Positions 39,669 to 50,802 of a DNA stretch of 64,000 nt are shown here, in pieces. The stretch's first letter is position 1. The number at the start of each line of letters is the position of its first letter. The stretch comes from an uncultured Paracoccaceae bacterium (GTDB lineage: Bacteria > Pseudomonadota > Alphaproteobacteria > Rhodobacterales > Rhodobacteraceae). The notes beneath the pieces were generated by a model. It saw only the letters and a list, made by a program, of their open reading frames with translations, was not told the origin of the DNA and made no database searches. The stretch is from assembly GCA_913062865.1 (NCBI GenBank), contig CAJXWO010000005.1, positions 1 to 64,000 of the forward strand, read 5' to 3'. Made by a program: the position numbers and the translations under genes.

Positions 39669-42600
39669 CTAGACCTCCTCGACCTCAAGCACGCCGCCCA
39701 GCGACTTGATCGCGCCCTTGATTTGCGGGGTCACGGGAAACTCTTGCCCAAGGTCGATCTCGACCTCGCCGGGCAGGGCGGGATCCATCAGGCAAAGATA
39801 GACCGGTCCTTTGCCTGCCCGCTTCACGGTCTGCGCCGATTGTTCAAGGACCGACGCCACCGACGGGATCGCCCCCGCTGCATCGACGAAAATGCGCAGC
39901 CCGCTTGACCCTGCATCGGCCACCACCCCGTCGATAGGCGACACCGAGCGGCCCAAAAGCTTCAGCTGGTCGGACTCCATCGTCGCTTCGACCGTCACCA
40001 CGACCTTTGCACCGGGTTCGAGAAACTCGCGCGATTGTTCCAAAGCCTCGGAAAACAGCGTGACCTCGAACGCGCCTGTGGTGTCCGACATCAGGACAAA
40101 GGCAAAGCGGTTGCCGCGCGCGGATTTGCGCTCCTGCCGCTGGGTGACTACGCCGGCCATCTTGGCCACGGACAGCGCGCGCTCGGCCTCGCGCGTGACC
40201 TCGTCAAGCGTCATCACACCCTTGCGCTTCAGCGGCGCAATATAGTCATCGAGCGGGTGACCCGAGAGGTAGAAGCCGATCGCCTTGAATTCCTCACCCA
40301 GCCGCTCGGCGGGCAGCCAATCGTCCACGGGTGGCAGACGCGGTTCGGGCAGATCCTCGCCCGCATCGCCGAAAAGCGAGACCTGGTTAGACGCTTTCTG
40401 GTCATGGATCGCGGACGAGTAGCTCATCAGCGCCTCGAGGCTTTCGAAGACCCGGCGCCGGTTGCGGTCCAGGTCGTCGAAGGCCCCGGCACGGGCCATC
40501 ATCTCGAGCGGGCGTTTGCCGATGCGTTTCAGATCCACCCGGCGGGCAAAATCGAAAAGCGTGGCAAAGGGTTTCTCGCCGCGCCCCTCGACGACCAGGC
40601 GCATCGCCTCGACGCCCACGTTCTTGAGCGCGCCGAGACCGTAAACCAGCGCGCCATCCCTGACCGTGAATGTGGCGCCGGACCGGTTCACGCAAGGCGG
40701 CACATAGGGCAGGTCGAGACCCTTTTTCACCTCTTCGAAATAGACCGCCAGCTTGTCGGTCAGGTGGATATCGCAGTTCATCACACCGGCCATGAACTCC
40801 ACCGGGTGGTTGGCCTTGAGCCAGGCGGTCTGGTAGCTGACCACGGCATAGGCGGCGGCGTGGGACTTGTTGAAGCCGTAATTGGCGAACTTTTCCAGAA
40901 GGTCCCAGACCTCTTGCGCCTTGGCCTTGTCGACGCCGTTCTGGGCCGCGCCATCAAGGAACTTGGGCCGTTCGGCGTCCATCGCCTCCTTGATCTTTTT
41001 GCCCATGGCACGGCGCAACAGGTCCGCGCCGCCCAGCGAATATCCCGCCATCTCCTGCGCGATCTGCATCACCTGTTCCTGGTAGACGATGATGCCCTGG
41101 GTTTCGTCCAGGATATGGTCGATCAGAGGGTGCAGCGTGTCGCGTTCCGATAGGCCGTTCTTGACCTCGCAGTATTTCGGGATGTTCTCCATCGGGCCGG
41201 GACGGTAGAGCGCCACGAGCGCGACGATATCCTCGATGCAGGTGGGCTTCATGCGCTTGAGCGCGTCCATCATCCCCGAGCTTTCCACCTGGAACACCGC
41301 GACCGTCTTGGCACGGGCATAAAGCGCATAGGTCTTTTCGTCGTCGAGCGGGATTTGCCCGATATCATTCTCGGCCCCCTCGAAGGGTTCGTAGATCGCG
41401 CTGCCATCGGCGGCGGTGTGCAGGTCGCGGCCAGAGGCATGGATCAGGTCGATGGCGTTCTGGATGACGGTCAGCGTCTTGAGCCCCAGAAAGTCGAACT
41501 TCACCAGCCCCGCCTGCTCGACCCACTTCATGTTGAACTGGGTCGCCGGCATGTCCGAGCGCGGATCCTGGTAGAGCGGCACCAGTTCGTCGAGCGGCCG
41601 GTCCCCGATCACCACACCGGCGGCGTGGGTCGAGGCATTCCGCAAAAGCCCCTCGACCTGCATCCCGTAGTTCAAGAGCCGGTCCACGACCTCTTCGGAC
41701 CGCGCCTCTTCCTTCAGGCGCGGCTCGTCCTCGAGCGCCTTTTCGATGCTGACGGGTTTCACGCCCTCGACCGGAATCATCTTGGACAGCCGGTCCACCT
41801 GGCCATAGGGCATTTGCAGCACGCGCCCCACGTCCCGCACCGCGGCCTTGGACAATAGTGCACCAAAGGTGATGATCTGGGCGACCTTGTCGCGCCCGTA
41901 TTTGTCCTGAACGTAGGTGATCACCTCTTCCCGCCGGTCCATGCAGAAATCGATGTCGAAGTCCGGCATCGACACCCGTTCCGGGTTCAGGAAGCGTTCG
42001 AACAGCAGGCTGTAGCGCAGCGGGTCCAGATCGGTGATCGTCAGCGCATAGGCCACAAGACTGCCCGCACCGGACCCGCGACCGGGCCCGACCGGGATGT
42101 CATGATCCTTGGCCCATTTGATGAAATCGGCCACGATCAGGAAATAGCCGGGAAAGCCCATACCCTCGATGATGCCCAACTCGAACTCGAGCCTTTGCTT
42201 GTATTCTTCGACTGGCGCCGCATGGGGGATCACCGCCAGCCGCGCCTCGAGCCCCGCCTTGGCCTGGCGGCGCAGTTCCTCGACCTCGTCATCGGCGAAT
42301 TTCGGCAGGATCGGATCACGCCGATAGGCCATGAAGGCACAGCGGCGCGCGATCTCGACTGTGTTCTCGACCGCCTCGGGCAGATCGGCGAACAGCGTCA
42401 CCATCTCTTCAGGCGTCTTGAAGCAATGCTGCGGCGTCAGGCGGCGGCGCGGGTCTTGCTGGTCGACATAGGCGCCCTCGGCGATGCAGATCAGCGCATC
42501 ATGAGCCTCGTACATGTCGGATTTCGGGAAATAGACATCGTTCGTCGCCACCAGCGGCAGGCCCATCTCGTAGGCCATTTCGACAAAGCCGCGCTCGGTC

Positions 42601-43175
42601 ACACGTTCGGCTTCGGGCAGGCCGGTCTCGCCCGGATGACGCTGCAACTCCACGTAAAGCCGGTCACCAAAGGCCGCATGCAGATCGAGCATCAACGCCT
42701 CGGCCGCCGGGCGCTGGCCCTTTTGCAGTAGCTGGCCGATGGCGCCCTCGGGTCCGCCGGTCAGGCAGATCACGCCCTCGGCATGGGCGCAGACCTCTTC
42801 CAGCGTGACATGGGCCAGCTGGCCATCCCCCCGCAGATAGAGGCAGGAGTTCAGCTTCATCAGGTTCATATAGCCCGTTTCGGACTGCGCCAGCAGCACC
42901 AGAGGCGCTGGCGCCACCCGGCGGCCCGGGTTCAATGGATCGGGCTTGAGATACTGAAGGTCCACCTGACAGCCGATGATCGGCTGCACCCCGGCCGCGG
43001 CGGCGGTCACCGAGAATTCGAGAGCGCAGAACATGTTGTTCGTGTCGGTCACGGCCACGGCGGGTATGCCGGCATCGGCGCAAAGCCCCGGCAGTTTCTT
43101 GACCCGCACCGCCCCTTCTAGAAGCGAGTATTCGGTATGGACACGCAGGTGGATGAATCGAGGATCTGACGCCAT
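39669..43175 (-). CDS. dnaE: DNA polymerase III alpha subunit
   Basis: 1168 aa; PHP N-terminus FIHLRVHTEYSLLEGAV; GPGRGSGAGSLVAYAL; PDFDIDFCMDRREEVI. Confidence 0.97.
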   Translation of the reverse strand: MASDPRFIHLRVHTEYSLLEGAVRVKKLPGLCADAGIPAVAVTDTNNMFCALEFSVTAAAAGVQPIIGCQVDLQYLKPDPLNPGRRVAPAPLVLLAQSETGYMNLMKLNSCLYLRGDGQLAHVTLEEVCAHAEGVICLTGGPEGAIGQLLQKGQRPAAEALMLDLHAAFGDRLYVELQRHPGETGLPEAERVTERGFVEMAYEMGLPLVATNDVYFPKSDMYEAHDALICIAEGAYVDQQDPRRRLTPQHCFKTPEEMVTLFADLPEAVENTVEIARRCAFMAYRRDPILPKFADDEVEELRRQAKAGLEARLAVIPHAAPVEEYKQRLEFELGIIEGMGFPGYFLIVADFIKWAKDHDIPVGPGRGSGAGSLVAYALTITDLDPLRYSLLFERFLNPERVSMPDFDIDFCMDRREEVITYVQDKYGRDKVAQIITFGALLSKAAVRDVGRVLQMPYGQVDRLSKMIPVEGVKPVSIEKALEDEPRLKEEARSEEVVDRLLNYGMQVEGLLRNASTHAAGVVIGDRPLDELVPLYQDPRSDMPATQFNMKWVEQAGLVKFDFLGLKTLTVIQNAIDLIHASGRDLHTAADGSAIYEPFEGAENDIGQIPLDDEKTYALYARAKTVAVFQVESSGMMDALKRMKPTCIEDIVALVALYRPGPMENIPKYCEVKNGLSERDTLHPLIDHILDETQGIIVYQEQVMQIAQEMAGYSLGGADLLRRAMGKKIKEAMDAERPKFLDGAAQNGVDKAKAQEVWDLLEKFANYGFNKSHAAAYAVVSYQTAWLKANHPVEFMAGVMNCDIHLTDKLAVYFEEVKKGLDLPYVPPCVNRSGATFTVRDGALVYGLGALKNVGVEAMRLVVEGRGEKPFATLFDFARRVDLKRIGKRPLEMMARAGAFDDLDRNRRRVFESLEALMSYSSAIHDQKASNQVSLFGDAGEDLPEPRLPPVDDWLPAERLGEEFKAIGFYLSGHPLDDYIAPLKRKGVMTLDEVTREAERALSVAKMAGVVTQRQERKSARGNRFAFVLMSDTTGAFEVTLFSEALEQSREFLEPGAKVVVTVEATMESDQLKLLGRSVSPIDGVVADAGSSGLRIFVDAAGAIPSVASVLEQSAQTVKRAGKGPVYLCLMDPALPGEVEIDLGQEFPVTPQIKGAIKSLGGVLEVEEV

Positions 43176-43435
43176 AGCGGCACGATATTCTGTGGCCGCC
43201 GGTTGCGAAAGCCCCTCTTGTTGTGGGGCCAGCGGCGACTGCCGTCTCCTCGACCGTCTATTTTTCAGGCAATCCGAAGGCTCCTGCTCCTCATGGCGTC
43301 AAAAATACCTTGCCAAGGCCGAACACCGCTGCCTAGCCTTGGTGCGATTAAATGGATCGGCCTGCGCACGCTCTACGCCGCATCGACCGCGCGCAATGAT
43401 GGCTCATGACAGGGTAAGGCGGCAGGTTTAGCGAC

Positions 43436-44836
43436 ATGACGATCACCTTTCTTCTGAACGGAGAGAGCGTGGAGGTGGACGGCGTGGGCCCGACCACGAC
43501 GCTGCTCGACTGGCTGCGCGAAACGCGCGGCCTGACCGGCACGAAAGAGGGCTGCAACGAAGGCGACTGCGGCGCCTGCACGGTGATGGTGACAGATGGC
43601 GAGAGGGCCAGGGCGCTCAACGCCTGCATCCTTTTCCTGCCACAGCTGCACGGCAAGGCGGTGCGCACGGTCGAAGGCGTCAGCGGCCCCGACGGCCAGC
43701 TGCACCCGGTGCAAGAGGCGATGGTGGACAATCACGGCTCGCAATGCGGTTTCTGCACGCCGGGCTTCGTCGTCTCCATGGCCACGGCACATCTGAACAG
43801 GCAGACCGACCACGATGACCAACTGGCGGGCAACCTTTGCCGCTGCACGGGATACGCGCCGATCGTCCGCGCCGCCGAATCGGCCAGCGCCGCGCCCGTA
43901 CCCGACTGGATGCACGCGGATCAGGGCTTCTTCTTGGCCCAAATACCTCGGGGGGAGGCCGAAGGCCGGGGGGCAGAGCCCCCTTACGCCCAACCCGATA
44001 GCACCGATGCATTGGCCGCCTGGTACGCCGACAATCCCGACGCGACCCTCGTCGCCGGGGCCACGGATGTGGGGCTTTGGGTCACCAAGCAGTTGCGCGA
44101 CCTGCCCAAGATCGCCTTCCTGAACCGGTGCGAAGATCTCAAGCAGATCGAGGAAACGGCAGCGGGCCTGCGCATCGGCGCGATGGTCACGATGGACAGG
44201 GTGCTGGACGCGATGCGCCCCCGCCACCCGGCCTATGCCGAGATGATCCGCCGCTACGGCTCGGCCCAGGTGCGCGCGGCGGCGACCATCGGCGGCAACA
44301 TCGCCAACGGCTCACCCATCGGGGACAACCCGCCTGCCCTCATCGCGCTGGGGGCCACGCTGCATCTGCGCCACGGCGACACCCGGCGCGAGATGCCGAT
44401 CGGGGATTTCTTCATCGACTATGGCAAGCAGGACCGCGCGCCGGGCGAGTTTGTCGAGGCCGTGACCATCCCCGCCCAGCCCGACCGGCTGCGGGTCTAC
44501 AAGCTGTCCAAACGCTTCGACCAGGACATCTCGGCCGTCTGCGGCGCGCTCAGGATCACGGTCGAGGACGGCACCGTGACCGACGCCCGCATCGCCTTTG
44601 GCGGCATGGCGGGCATCCCGAAACGGGCTGCGGCGGCGGAAAAGGCGCTTTTGGGCCAAAGCTGGTCCGAGGACAGCGCGCGCCGCGCAGCGGCGGCACT
44701 GGACGAGGATTTCACGCCGCTCTCGGACATGCGCGCCTCGGCCAACTACCGGATGGAGACCGCGCGCAGCATGATCCTGCGCGCCTGGCACGAGGACCAG
44801 GGCCTGCCGATATCGGTGCTGGAGGTCGCGCCATGA
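43436..44836 (+). CDS. xdhA: Xanthine dehydrogenase small subunit (2Fe-2S + FAD domains)
   Basis: [33 protein letters not shown]; followed by xdhB. Confidence 0.94.
   Translation: MTITFLLNGESVEVDGVGPTTTLLDWLRETRGLTGTKEGCNEGDCGACTVMVTDGERARALNACILFLPQLHGKAVRTVEGVSGPDGQLHPVQEAMVDNHGSQCGFCTPGFVVSMATAHLNRQTDHDDQLAGNLCRCTGYAPIVRAAESASAAPVPDWMHADQGFFLAQIPRGEAEGRGAEPPYAQPDSTDALAAWYADNPDATLVAGATDVGLWVTKQLRDLPKIAFLNRCEDLKQIEETAAGLRIGAMVTMDRVLDAMRPRHPAYAEMIRRYGSAQVRAAATIGGNIANGSPIGDNPPALIALGATLHLRHGDTRREMPIGDFFIDYGKQDRAPGEFVEAVTIPAQPDRLRVYKLSKRFDQDISAVCGALRITVEDGTVTDARIAFGGMAGIPKRAAAAEKALLGQSWSEDSARRAAAALDEDFTPLSDMRASANYRMETARSMILRAWHEDQGLPISVLEVAP
43926..43982 (+). repeat. Palindromic intergenic-type repeat located in frame inside xdhA
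   Basis: CTTCTTCTTGGCCCAAATACCTCGGGG...GGCCGAAGGCC...GGGGGC-AGA-GCCCCC; first 20 nt identical to the reverse complement of the lpd-plsC intergenic copy (5888-5915). Confidence 0.85.
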
Positions 44837-47187
44837 GTGTGACCCAGGCCATCCCCCATGACGCCGCCACGGGCCATGTGACGGGCCGCGCGCGCTATGT
44901 CGACGACATACCCGTGCCCGCTGGCACGCTGCACCTGGCCTTCGGACTGTCTGACATCGCGGCAGGCCGGGTCATCTCCATGGAGCTCTCCGCCGTCCGC
45001 GACGCCCCGGGCGTAGTCGCCGTGCTGACCGCCGACGACCTGCCCTTCGCCAACGATGCCTCGCCCTCCGTCCATGACGAACCGCTCCTCTCGGACGGCA
45101 ACATACACTACCTCGGCCAGCCGCTGTTCCTCGTTGTGGCCGACAGCCACCTGAACGCCCGCAAAGCCGCCCGTCTGGGCCGGATCGAGACCGAGGATCA
45201 GGACGCGATCCTGACCATCGAAGACGCGATGGCCGCCGACAGCCGGTTCGAAGAGGGCCCGCGCGTCTGGGAAAAAGGCGACACGGCCGAGGCCATCGCC
45301 GCCGCGCCCCATCGCCTGTCCGGCCAAATCGAGATGGGTGGGCAGGAGCATTTCTACCTCGAGGGACAAGCCGCGCTCGCACTGCCCGGTGAAGCGGGCG
45401 ACATGCTGGTCCATTCCTCGACCCAGCACCCGACCGAGATTCAGCACAAGGTTGCCGAGGCCCTGGGCGTGCCCATGCATGCCGTCCGGGTCGAGGTGCG
45501 CCGCATGGGCGGCGGCTTCGGCGGCAAGGAAAGCCAGGGCAGCGCGCTGGCCATCGCCTGCGCCGTCGCCGCGCGCGCGACCGGGCGGCCCTGCAAGATG
45601 CGCTATGACCGGGACGACGACATGGTTATCACCGGCAAGCGGCACGATTTCCGCATCGCTTACAAGGTCGGCTATAACGATGAGGGCCGCATCCTGGGCG
45701 TCGATTTCGTGCAATACACCCGCTGCGGCTGGGCGCAGGACCTGTCGCTGCCCGTGGCCGACCGCGCGATGCTGCACGCAGACAACGCCTATCACCTGCC
45801 CGCCGCCCGGATCGAAAGCCACCGGCTGAAGACCAATACGCAATCCGCCACCGCCTTTCGCGGCTTCGGCGGACCGCAGGGCATGCTCGGGATCGAACGG
45901 GTGATGGACGCCATCGCCCATGACCTGGGGCGCGACCCGCTCGCCGTGCGCCGCGCGAATTACTACGCGGCGGCCCAAGCGGTGGCGACCGGCCCGGGCA
46001 CCGGGCAACGTTATGGCGGAACTCATTCCCCGAAACCCGCGGCATCGACCGTCCAGACCACGTCCTACGGCATGGAGGTCACCGATTTCATCCTGCACGA
46101 GATAACCGGTGCCCTGTCCCAAAGCGCAGGCTACGACCTGCGACGCGCGGCCATCGCCGACTGGAACGCGGCCAACCCGCTTTTGAAAAAGGGCATCGCC
46201 CTGACGCCGGTCAAATTCGGCATCTCCTTCACCCTGACCCATCTGAACCAGGCCGGGGCGCTGGTCCATGTCTACCAGGACGGATCAGTGCATCTAAACC
46301 ATGGCGGTACGGAAATGGGCCAGGGCCTGTTCCGCAAGGTGAGCCAGGTCGCCGCCGACCGCTTCGGCCTGCCGGTCGAGTCGATCCGCATCACCGCGAC
46401 GGACACGGACAAGGTGCCCAACACCTCGGCCACTGCAGCGAGTTCGGGGTCGGACCTGAACGGTATGGCGGTCATGGCTGCCTGCGACACGATCCGCGAC
46501 CGCATGGCCGACGCGCTGGCCACGCTTTACCAGGCCGATGCTGCTGCGGTTCGCTTTGCGGATGGTATGGTGCAGATCGGGGCCGAGACGGTCCCCTTCG
46601 CCCGCGCCGCCAAGCTTTGCTACGAGAACCGCGTCAGCCTGTCGGCCACCGGGTTCTACAAGACACCGGACCTGAGCTGGGACCGCATCAAGGGCCATGG
46701 GCGGCCGTTCTTCTACTTTGCCTACGGTGCCGCCTGTTCCGAGGTCGTGGTCGACACGCTCACCGGCGAATACCGCATTCTGCGCACCGATATCCTGCAC
46801 GATGCGGGCCGGTCCCTGAACCCGGCCATCGACATGGGCCAGATCGAGGGTGGCTTTGTCCAGGGGGCCGGGTGGCTCACGACCGAGGAGCTGGTCTGGG
46901 ACGAGTCCGGTCGTCTGCGCACCCATGCGCCCTCGACCTACAAGATCCCCGCCTGTTCGGACCGACCGGACGTGTTCAACGTGGCGCTTTGGGATGGCGA
47001 GAACCGGGCCGAGACGATCTATCGCTCCAAGGCCGTGGGCGAGCCGCCCTTCATGTTGGGCATGTCCGTGTTCTTTGCGCTCTCGGATGCGATCGCGTCC
47101 TGCGGACGGGGCTACCCTGCGCTCGATGCGCCCGCCACGCCCGAACGGGTCCTGATGGCAATCCGACAGGTGCAGAATGGCGTTTGA
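44833..47187 (+). CDS. xdhB: Xanthine dehydrogenase molybdopterin-binding large subunit
   Basis: [51 protein letters not shown]; start corrected to the ATG at 44833. Confidence 0.95.
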   Translation: MSVTQAIPHDAATGHVTGRARYVDDIPVPAGTLHLAFGLSDIAAGRVISMELSAVRDAPGVVAVLTADDLPFANDASPSVHDEPLLSDGNIHYLGQPLFLVVADSHLNARKAARLGRIETEDQDAILTIEDAMAADSRFEEGPRVWEKGDTAEAIAAAPHRLSGQIEMGGQEHFYLEGQAALALPGEAGDMLVHSSTQHPTEIQHKVAEALGVPMHAVRVEVRRMGGGFGGKESQGSALAIACAVAARATGRPCKMRYDRDDDMVITGKRHDFRIAYKVGYNDEGRILGVDFVQYTRCGWAQDLSLPVADRAMLHADNAYHLPAARIESHRLKTNTQSATAFRGFGGPQGMLGIERVMDAIAHDLGRDPLAVRRANYYAAAQAVATGPGTGQRYGGTHSPKPAASTVQTTSYGMEVTDFILHEITGALSQSAGYDLRRAAIADWNAANPLLKKGIALTPVKFGISFTLTHLNQAGALVHVYQDGSVHLNHGGTEMGQGLFRKVSQVAADRFGLPVESIRITATDTDKVPNTSATAASSGSDLNGMAVMAACDTIRDRMADALATLYQADAAAVRFADGMVQIGAETVPFARAAKLCYENRVSLSATGFYKTPDLSWDRIKGHGRPFFYFAYGAACSEVVVDTLTGEYRILRTDILHDAGRSLNPAIDMGQIEGGFVQGAGWLTTEELVWDESGRLRTHAPSTYKIPACSDRPDVFNVALWDGENRAETIYRSKAVGEPPFMLGMSVFFALSDAIASCGRGYPALDAPATPERVLMAIRQVQNGV

Positions 47188-48115
47188 TCCCGAAGCCCTT
47201 GCTGCGGCGATGGCCGCCCATGGCCCCGTCGCCCGCGTGGTGGTCGCAGAGGCGCGCGGATCGGCCCCGCGCGAAGCCGGGGCGGCGATGCTTGTCTGGG
47301 CGGACGGGCAAGAGGGGACCATCGGGGGCGGCACGCTGGAGTTCGAGGCCGCTGCGCGGGCACGGGTGCAATTGGCCGCGGGCGGCACGCGGGTCGATCG
47401 CCTGCCACTGGGCCCCGCGCTGGGCCAATGCTGCGGCGGGGCGGTGGTGCTTGTGACCGAGGTCTTTAAAACTGTGCCCGAAACCGGCGATGACGTGTTC
47501 GCGCGCCCGGTCGCTAGCAGCCGTGATATGCCCCTGTCCGTCTCACGTCTGCTGACCCGGGCCCGGAACCAGGGCGACACCCCGACGCCCCAGCTTATCG
47601 ACGGTTGGCTGGTGGAACCCGTCGCCCGCCCGACCCGTGCACTTTGGGTCTGGGGTGCCGGCCATGTGGGCCGGGCCATCGTGACGACGCTTGCCCCGAT
47701 GCCGGACTTTGCCATCACATGGGTCGACACCGCGCCCAGCCGCTTTCCAAGGACAATACCAGATGGAGTCACGCCGCTGCCCGCGGCTGAGCCTGTGCGG
47801 CTGATCCCCCATGCACCGAAGGACGCCGAGCACCTGATCCTGACCTATTCCCACGAGCTGGACCTTGCGCTCTGCAGCGGGCTTCTGTCCCATGGCTTCG
47901 GACAGGCGGGGCTGATCGGCTCGGCCACCAAATGGGCGCGGTTCCACTCCCGTTTGGCATCGCTGGGTCACAGCCCTGCCCAAATCGCGCGCATTCGCTG
48001 CCCGATCGGCGATCCGGCCCTTGGCAAACACCCACAGGCCATTGCCGTGGGGGTGGCTGCCGCGCTACTGAGGGAACCGAGGCGCCAAGACCTCCGAAAG
48101 GACAAGACCGCGTGA
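47177..48115 (+). CDS. xdhC: Xanthine dehydrogenase accessory protein
   Basis: VVVAEARGSAPREAGAAMLV; GAGHVGRAIV; RIRCPIGDPALGKHPQAIAVGVAAALL. Confidence 0.93.
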   Translation: MAFDPEALAAAMAAHGPVARVVVAEARGSAPREAGAAMLVWADGQEGTIGGGTLEFEAAARARVQLAAGGTRVDRLPLGPALGQCCGGAVVLVTEVFKTVPETGDDVFARPVASSRDMPLSVSRLLTRARNQGDTPTPQLIDGWLVEPVARPTRALWVWGAGHVGRAIVTTLAPMPDFAITWVDTAPSRFPRTIPDGVTPLPAAEPVRLIPHAPKDAEHLILTYSHELDLALCSGLLSHGFGQAGLIGSATKWARFHSRLASLGHSPAQIARIRCPIGDPALGKHPQAIAVGVAAALLREPRRQDLRKDKTA

Positions 48116-49635
48116 CGGGGACCCTGCTGAGCCTGTCGGGCCTGACCAAGGCCTATCCCGGCGTCGTTGCCAACGACGACATCTCCTTCGACATCCGCGA
48201 AGGCGAGGTCCACGCGCTTTTGGGCGAGAACGGTGCGGGCAAGTCCACGCTGGTCAAGATGATCTACGGGCTGGTGAAGCCCGACAGCGGCACCATGACC
48301 CTACGCGGCGCGCCCTATGCCCCGGCCGAGCCGCGCGCGGCGCGGGCCTCCGGCGTGGCGATGGTGTTCCAGCATTTCTCGCTGTTCGACGCGCTGTCGG
48401 TGGCGGAAAACATCGCGCTGGGGATGGAAGACCCGCCCAAGCCCCGCGACCTGGCCCGCCAGATCCGCGAGGTGTCGGAAACCTATGGCCTGCCCCTCGA
48501 CCCCTATCGGACCGTCGGCACGCTCTCGGCGGGGGAACGGCAGCGGGTCGAGATCATTCGCTGCCTCCTGCAGAACCCAAAGCTTCTGATCATGGACGAG
48601 CCCACCAGCGTCCTGACCCCGCAGGAGGTGGAGATCCTTTTTACCACGCTGCGCAAACTGGCGGCCGAGGGCACGGCGATCCTGTATATTTCGCACAAGC
48701 TCGAAGAGATCCGCACGCTTTGCGATCACGCGACAATCCTGCGGTTGGGCCAGAAGGTGGCGACCTGCACGCCGGCCGAAACGACCGCGCGCGAACTGGC
48801 AGAGATGATGGTCGGCGCGAGCCTCAAGGCGCCCGAAGCCCATGGGCGCACGCCGGGCGACGTGGTGCTCGAAATCCGCGACCTGTCTCTACCCGCGCCG
48901 GGCGATTTCGGCACCGCGCTGCGCCGTATTTCGATGGCGCTGAGAGCAGGCGAAATCCTGGGCATCGGCGGTGTCGCAGGCAACGGTCAGGACGAATTGC
49001 TGGCCGCTCTGTCGGGCGAACGGCGCAGTGCGCCTGATGCCATCCTGTTCAAAGGCCAGCCGCTGGGCCACCTGGGACCGGGAGCGCGACGGCGGCTGGG
49101 CCTGCTGGCCGCACCCGAGGAACGGCTGGGCCACGCCGCCGCCCCGGACATGAGCCTGACGGAAAATGCCGCCCTGACCGCGATGGGCCGCAAGGGTCTC
49201 GTGCGCAACGGTCTCGTAGGCTGGGGCCGCGCCGAGGATTTCGCGCGCGAGGTGATCGCGGCCTTCGACGTGCGCACACCGGGGGCCGACACTGCGGCGC
49301 GCGCCCTGTCGGGCGGAAACCTGCAGAAATTCGTCATCGGCCGAGAGGTGATGCAGGCCCCCGAGGTGCTGGTCGTCAATCAGCCCACCTGGGGCGTCGA
49401 TGCCGCCGCTGCCGCAGCCATCCGGCAGGCGCTGATCGACCTGGCCGCCAAGGGCTGCGCGGTCATCGCGATCAGCCAGGACCTGGATGAGCTGATGGAG
49501 ATTGCCGACCGCTTTGCGGCCCTGAACGAAGGCCGCCTGACCGCGTCGAAACCCATGGCGGGCCTGACCCTTGACCAGATCGGGATGATGATGGGCGGGG
49601 CCCATGACATGGAGGCCGCCCATGTGGAGACCTGA
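48112..49635 (+). CDS. ABC transporter ATP-binding protein (duplicated ABC, nucleoside/BMP-type)
   Basis: GTG start at 48112 overlapping xdhC stop (GTGA); LLGENGAGKSTLVKMIYGL; LSAGERQRVEIIRCL; second ABC domain LSGGNLQKFVIGRE. Confidence 0.92.
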   Translation: MTGTLLSLSGLTKAYPGVVANDDISFDIREGEVHALLGENGAGKSTLVKMIYGLVKPDSGTMTLRGAPYAPAEPRAARASGVAMVFQHFSLFDALSVAENIALGMEDPPKPRDLARQIREVSETYGLPLDPYRTVGTLSAGERQRVEIIRCLLQNPKLLIMDEPTSVLTPQEVEILFTTLRKLAAEGTAILYISHKLEEIRTLCDHATILRLGQKVATCTPAETTARELAEMMVGASLKAPEAHGRTPGDVVLEIRDLSLPAPGDFGTALRRISMALRAGEILGIGGVAGNGQDELLAALSGERRSAPDAILFKGQPLGHLGPGARRRLGLLAAPEERLGHAAAPDMSLTENAALTAMGRKGLVRNGLVGWGRAEDFAREVIAAFDVRTPGADTAARALSGGNLQKFVIGREVMQAPEVLVVNQPTWGVDAAAAAAIRQALIDLAAKGCAVIAISQDLDELMEIADRFAALNEGRLTASKPMAGLTLDQIGMMMGGAHDMEAAHVET

Positions 49636-49650
49636 CGGCAGGGGACCGGG

Positions 49651-49698
49651 CCAAGACTTTTCGAAAAAGTCTTGGCAAAACTCTAATCAAGAGTTTTG
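49651..49698. repeat. Double hairpin between ABC ATPase and permease genes
   Basis: CCAAGACTTTT-CGA-AAAAGTCTTGG (11-bp stem) then CAAAACTCT-AATCA-AGAGTTTTG (9-bp stem). Confidence 0.9.
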
Positions 49699-49710
49699 CG
49701 GGGGCCTGTC

Positions 49711-50802
49711 GTGATCGCGCTCGAGAAACGCCCACAGCCGTCGCAGGCATGGACCTGGGCCACACCGGTTCTGGCGGTCCTGCTGACCATGCTCGTGGGC
49801 GGGCTGATGTTCGCCGCACTGGGCACACCGCCCGTCGAGGCAATCCGCACGATTTTCTGGGATCCGCTCTTCAATCCGCAATTCGCCAGCTATTCACGCC
49901 CGCAGCTTCTGGTGAAGGCCGGGCCGCTGATCCTGATCGCCATCGGTCTGTCGCTGGGGTTCCGCGCGGGCATCTGGAACATCGGCGCCGAGGGTCAATA
50001 CATCATGGGCGCTGTCTGCGGTGCGGCCGTGGGCCTGGCCTTTTATCCGGCCGAGTCCGTGCTGATCTTTCCCCTGATGGTCGTCGCGGGCGCACTCGGG
50101 GGGTGGGCCTGGGCGATGATACCGGGTCTTTTGAAGGTGAAGTTCGGCACGAACGAGATTCTTGTCTCGCTGATGCTGGTCTACGTCGCCGAAAGCGTTC
50201 TCGCCTCGGTCTCTTCGGGTCTGCTGAAGAACCCCGACGGAATGGGCTTTCCAGGCAGCCGCAATCTCAAGCAATACCCAAGCGGTGCCAATCCCGAGCT
50301 GATCGCCGGGACAGGCATGCATTGGGGGGTCGTGGCCGCCTTTATCGTGGTGATCCTCGCCTATGTGCTGCTCACGCGCCATGTTCTGGGCTTCCACATC
50401 AAGTTGTCTGGCGCAGCCCCGCGGGCGGCGCGCTTTGCGGGCGTGAACCCTGCGCGCATGATCCTGTTCTGCCTGGGCACCGCGGGGGCGCTTGCCGGCA
50501 TGGCGGGCCTTTTCGAGGTGTCGGGCCCCGCGGGCCAGATCACTATCGACTTCAACTCGGGCTACGGCTTTACCGCGATCATCGTGGCGTTTCTGGGGCG
50601 GCTCCACCCGGTGGGCATCCTGCTGGCGGGGCTGTTGATGGCGCTGACCTATATCGGGGGCGAACTGGCGCAGCTGATGCTGGGCCTGCCGGGGGCCGCG
50701 ATCCAGCTCTTCCAGGGCATGCTGCTGTTTTTCCTTCTGGCCACGGATGTGCTGACAAACTACCGCGTGCGTCTGAGTAACAAGGCGAAAGGTACGGTCT
50801 GA
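49711..50802 (+). CDS. ABC transporter permease (BMP/nucleoside type)
   Basis: Multi-TM; GLSLGFRAGIWNIGAEGQYIMGA; likely GTG start at 49711, as the annotated ORF begins inside the hairpin. Confidence 0.9.
   Translation: MIALEKRPQPSQAWTWATPVLAVLLTMLVGGLMFAALGTPPVEAIRTIFWDPLFNPQFASYSRPQLLVKAGPLILIAIGLSLGFRAGIWNIGAEGQYIMGAVCGAAVGLAFYPAESVLIFPLMVVAGALGGWAWAMIPGLLKVKFGTNEILVSLMLVYVAESVLASVSSGLLKNPDGMGFPGSRNLKQYPSGANPELIAGTGMHWGVVAAFIVVILAYVLLTRHVLGFHIKLSGAAPRAARFAGVNPARMILFCLGTAGALAGMAGLFEVSGPAGQITIDFNSGYGFTAIIVAFLGRLHPVGILLAGLLMALTYIGGELAQLMLGLPGAAIQLFQGMLLFFLLATDVLTNYRVRLSNKAKGTV

Noticed and set aside
44077-44832. N-terminal extension of the xdhB ORF
   Set aside because: Out-of-frame reading through xdhA; xdhB homology begins at ATG 44833.
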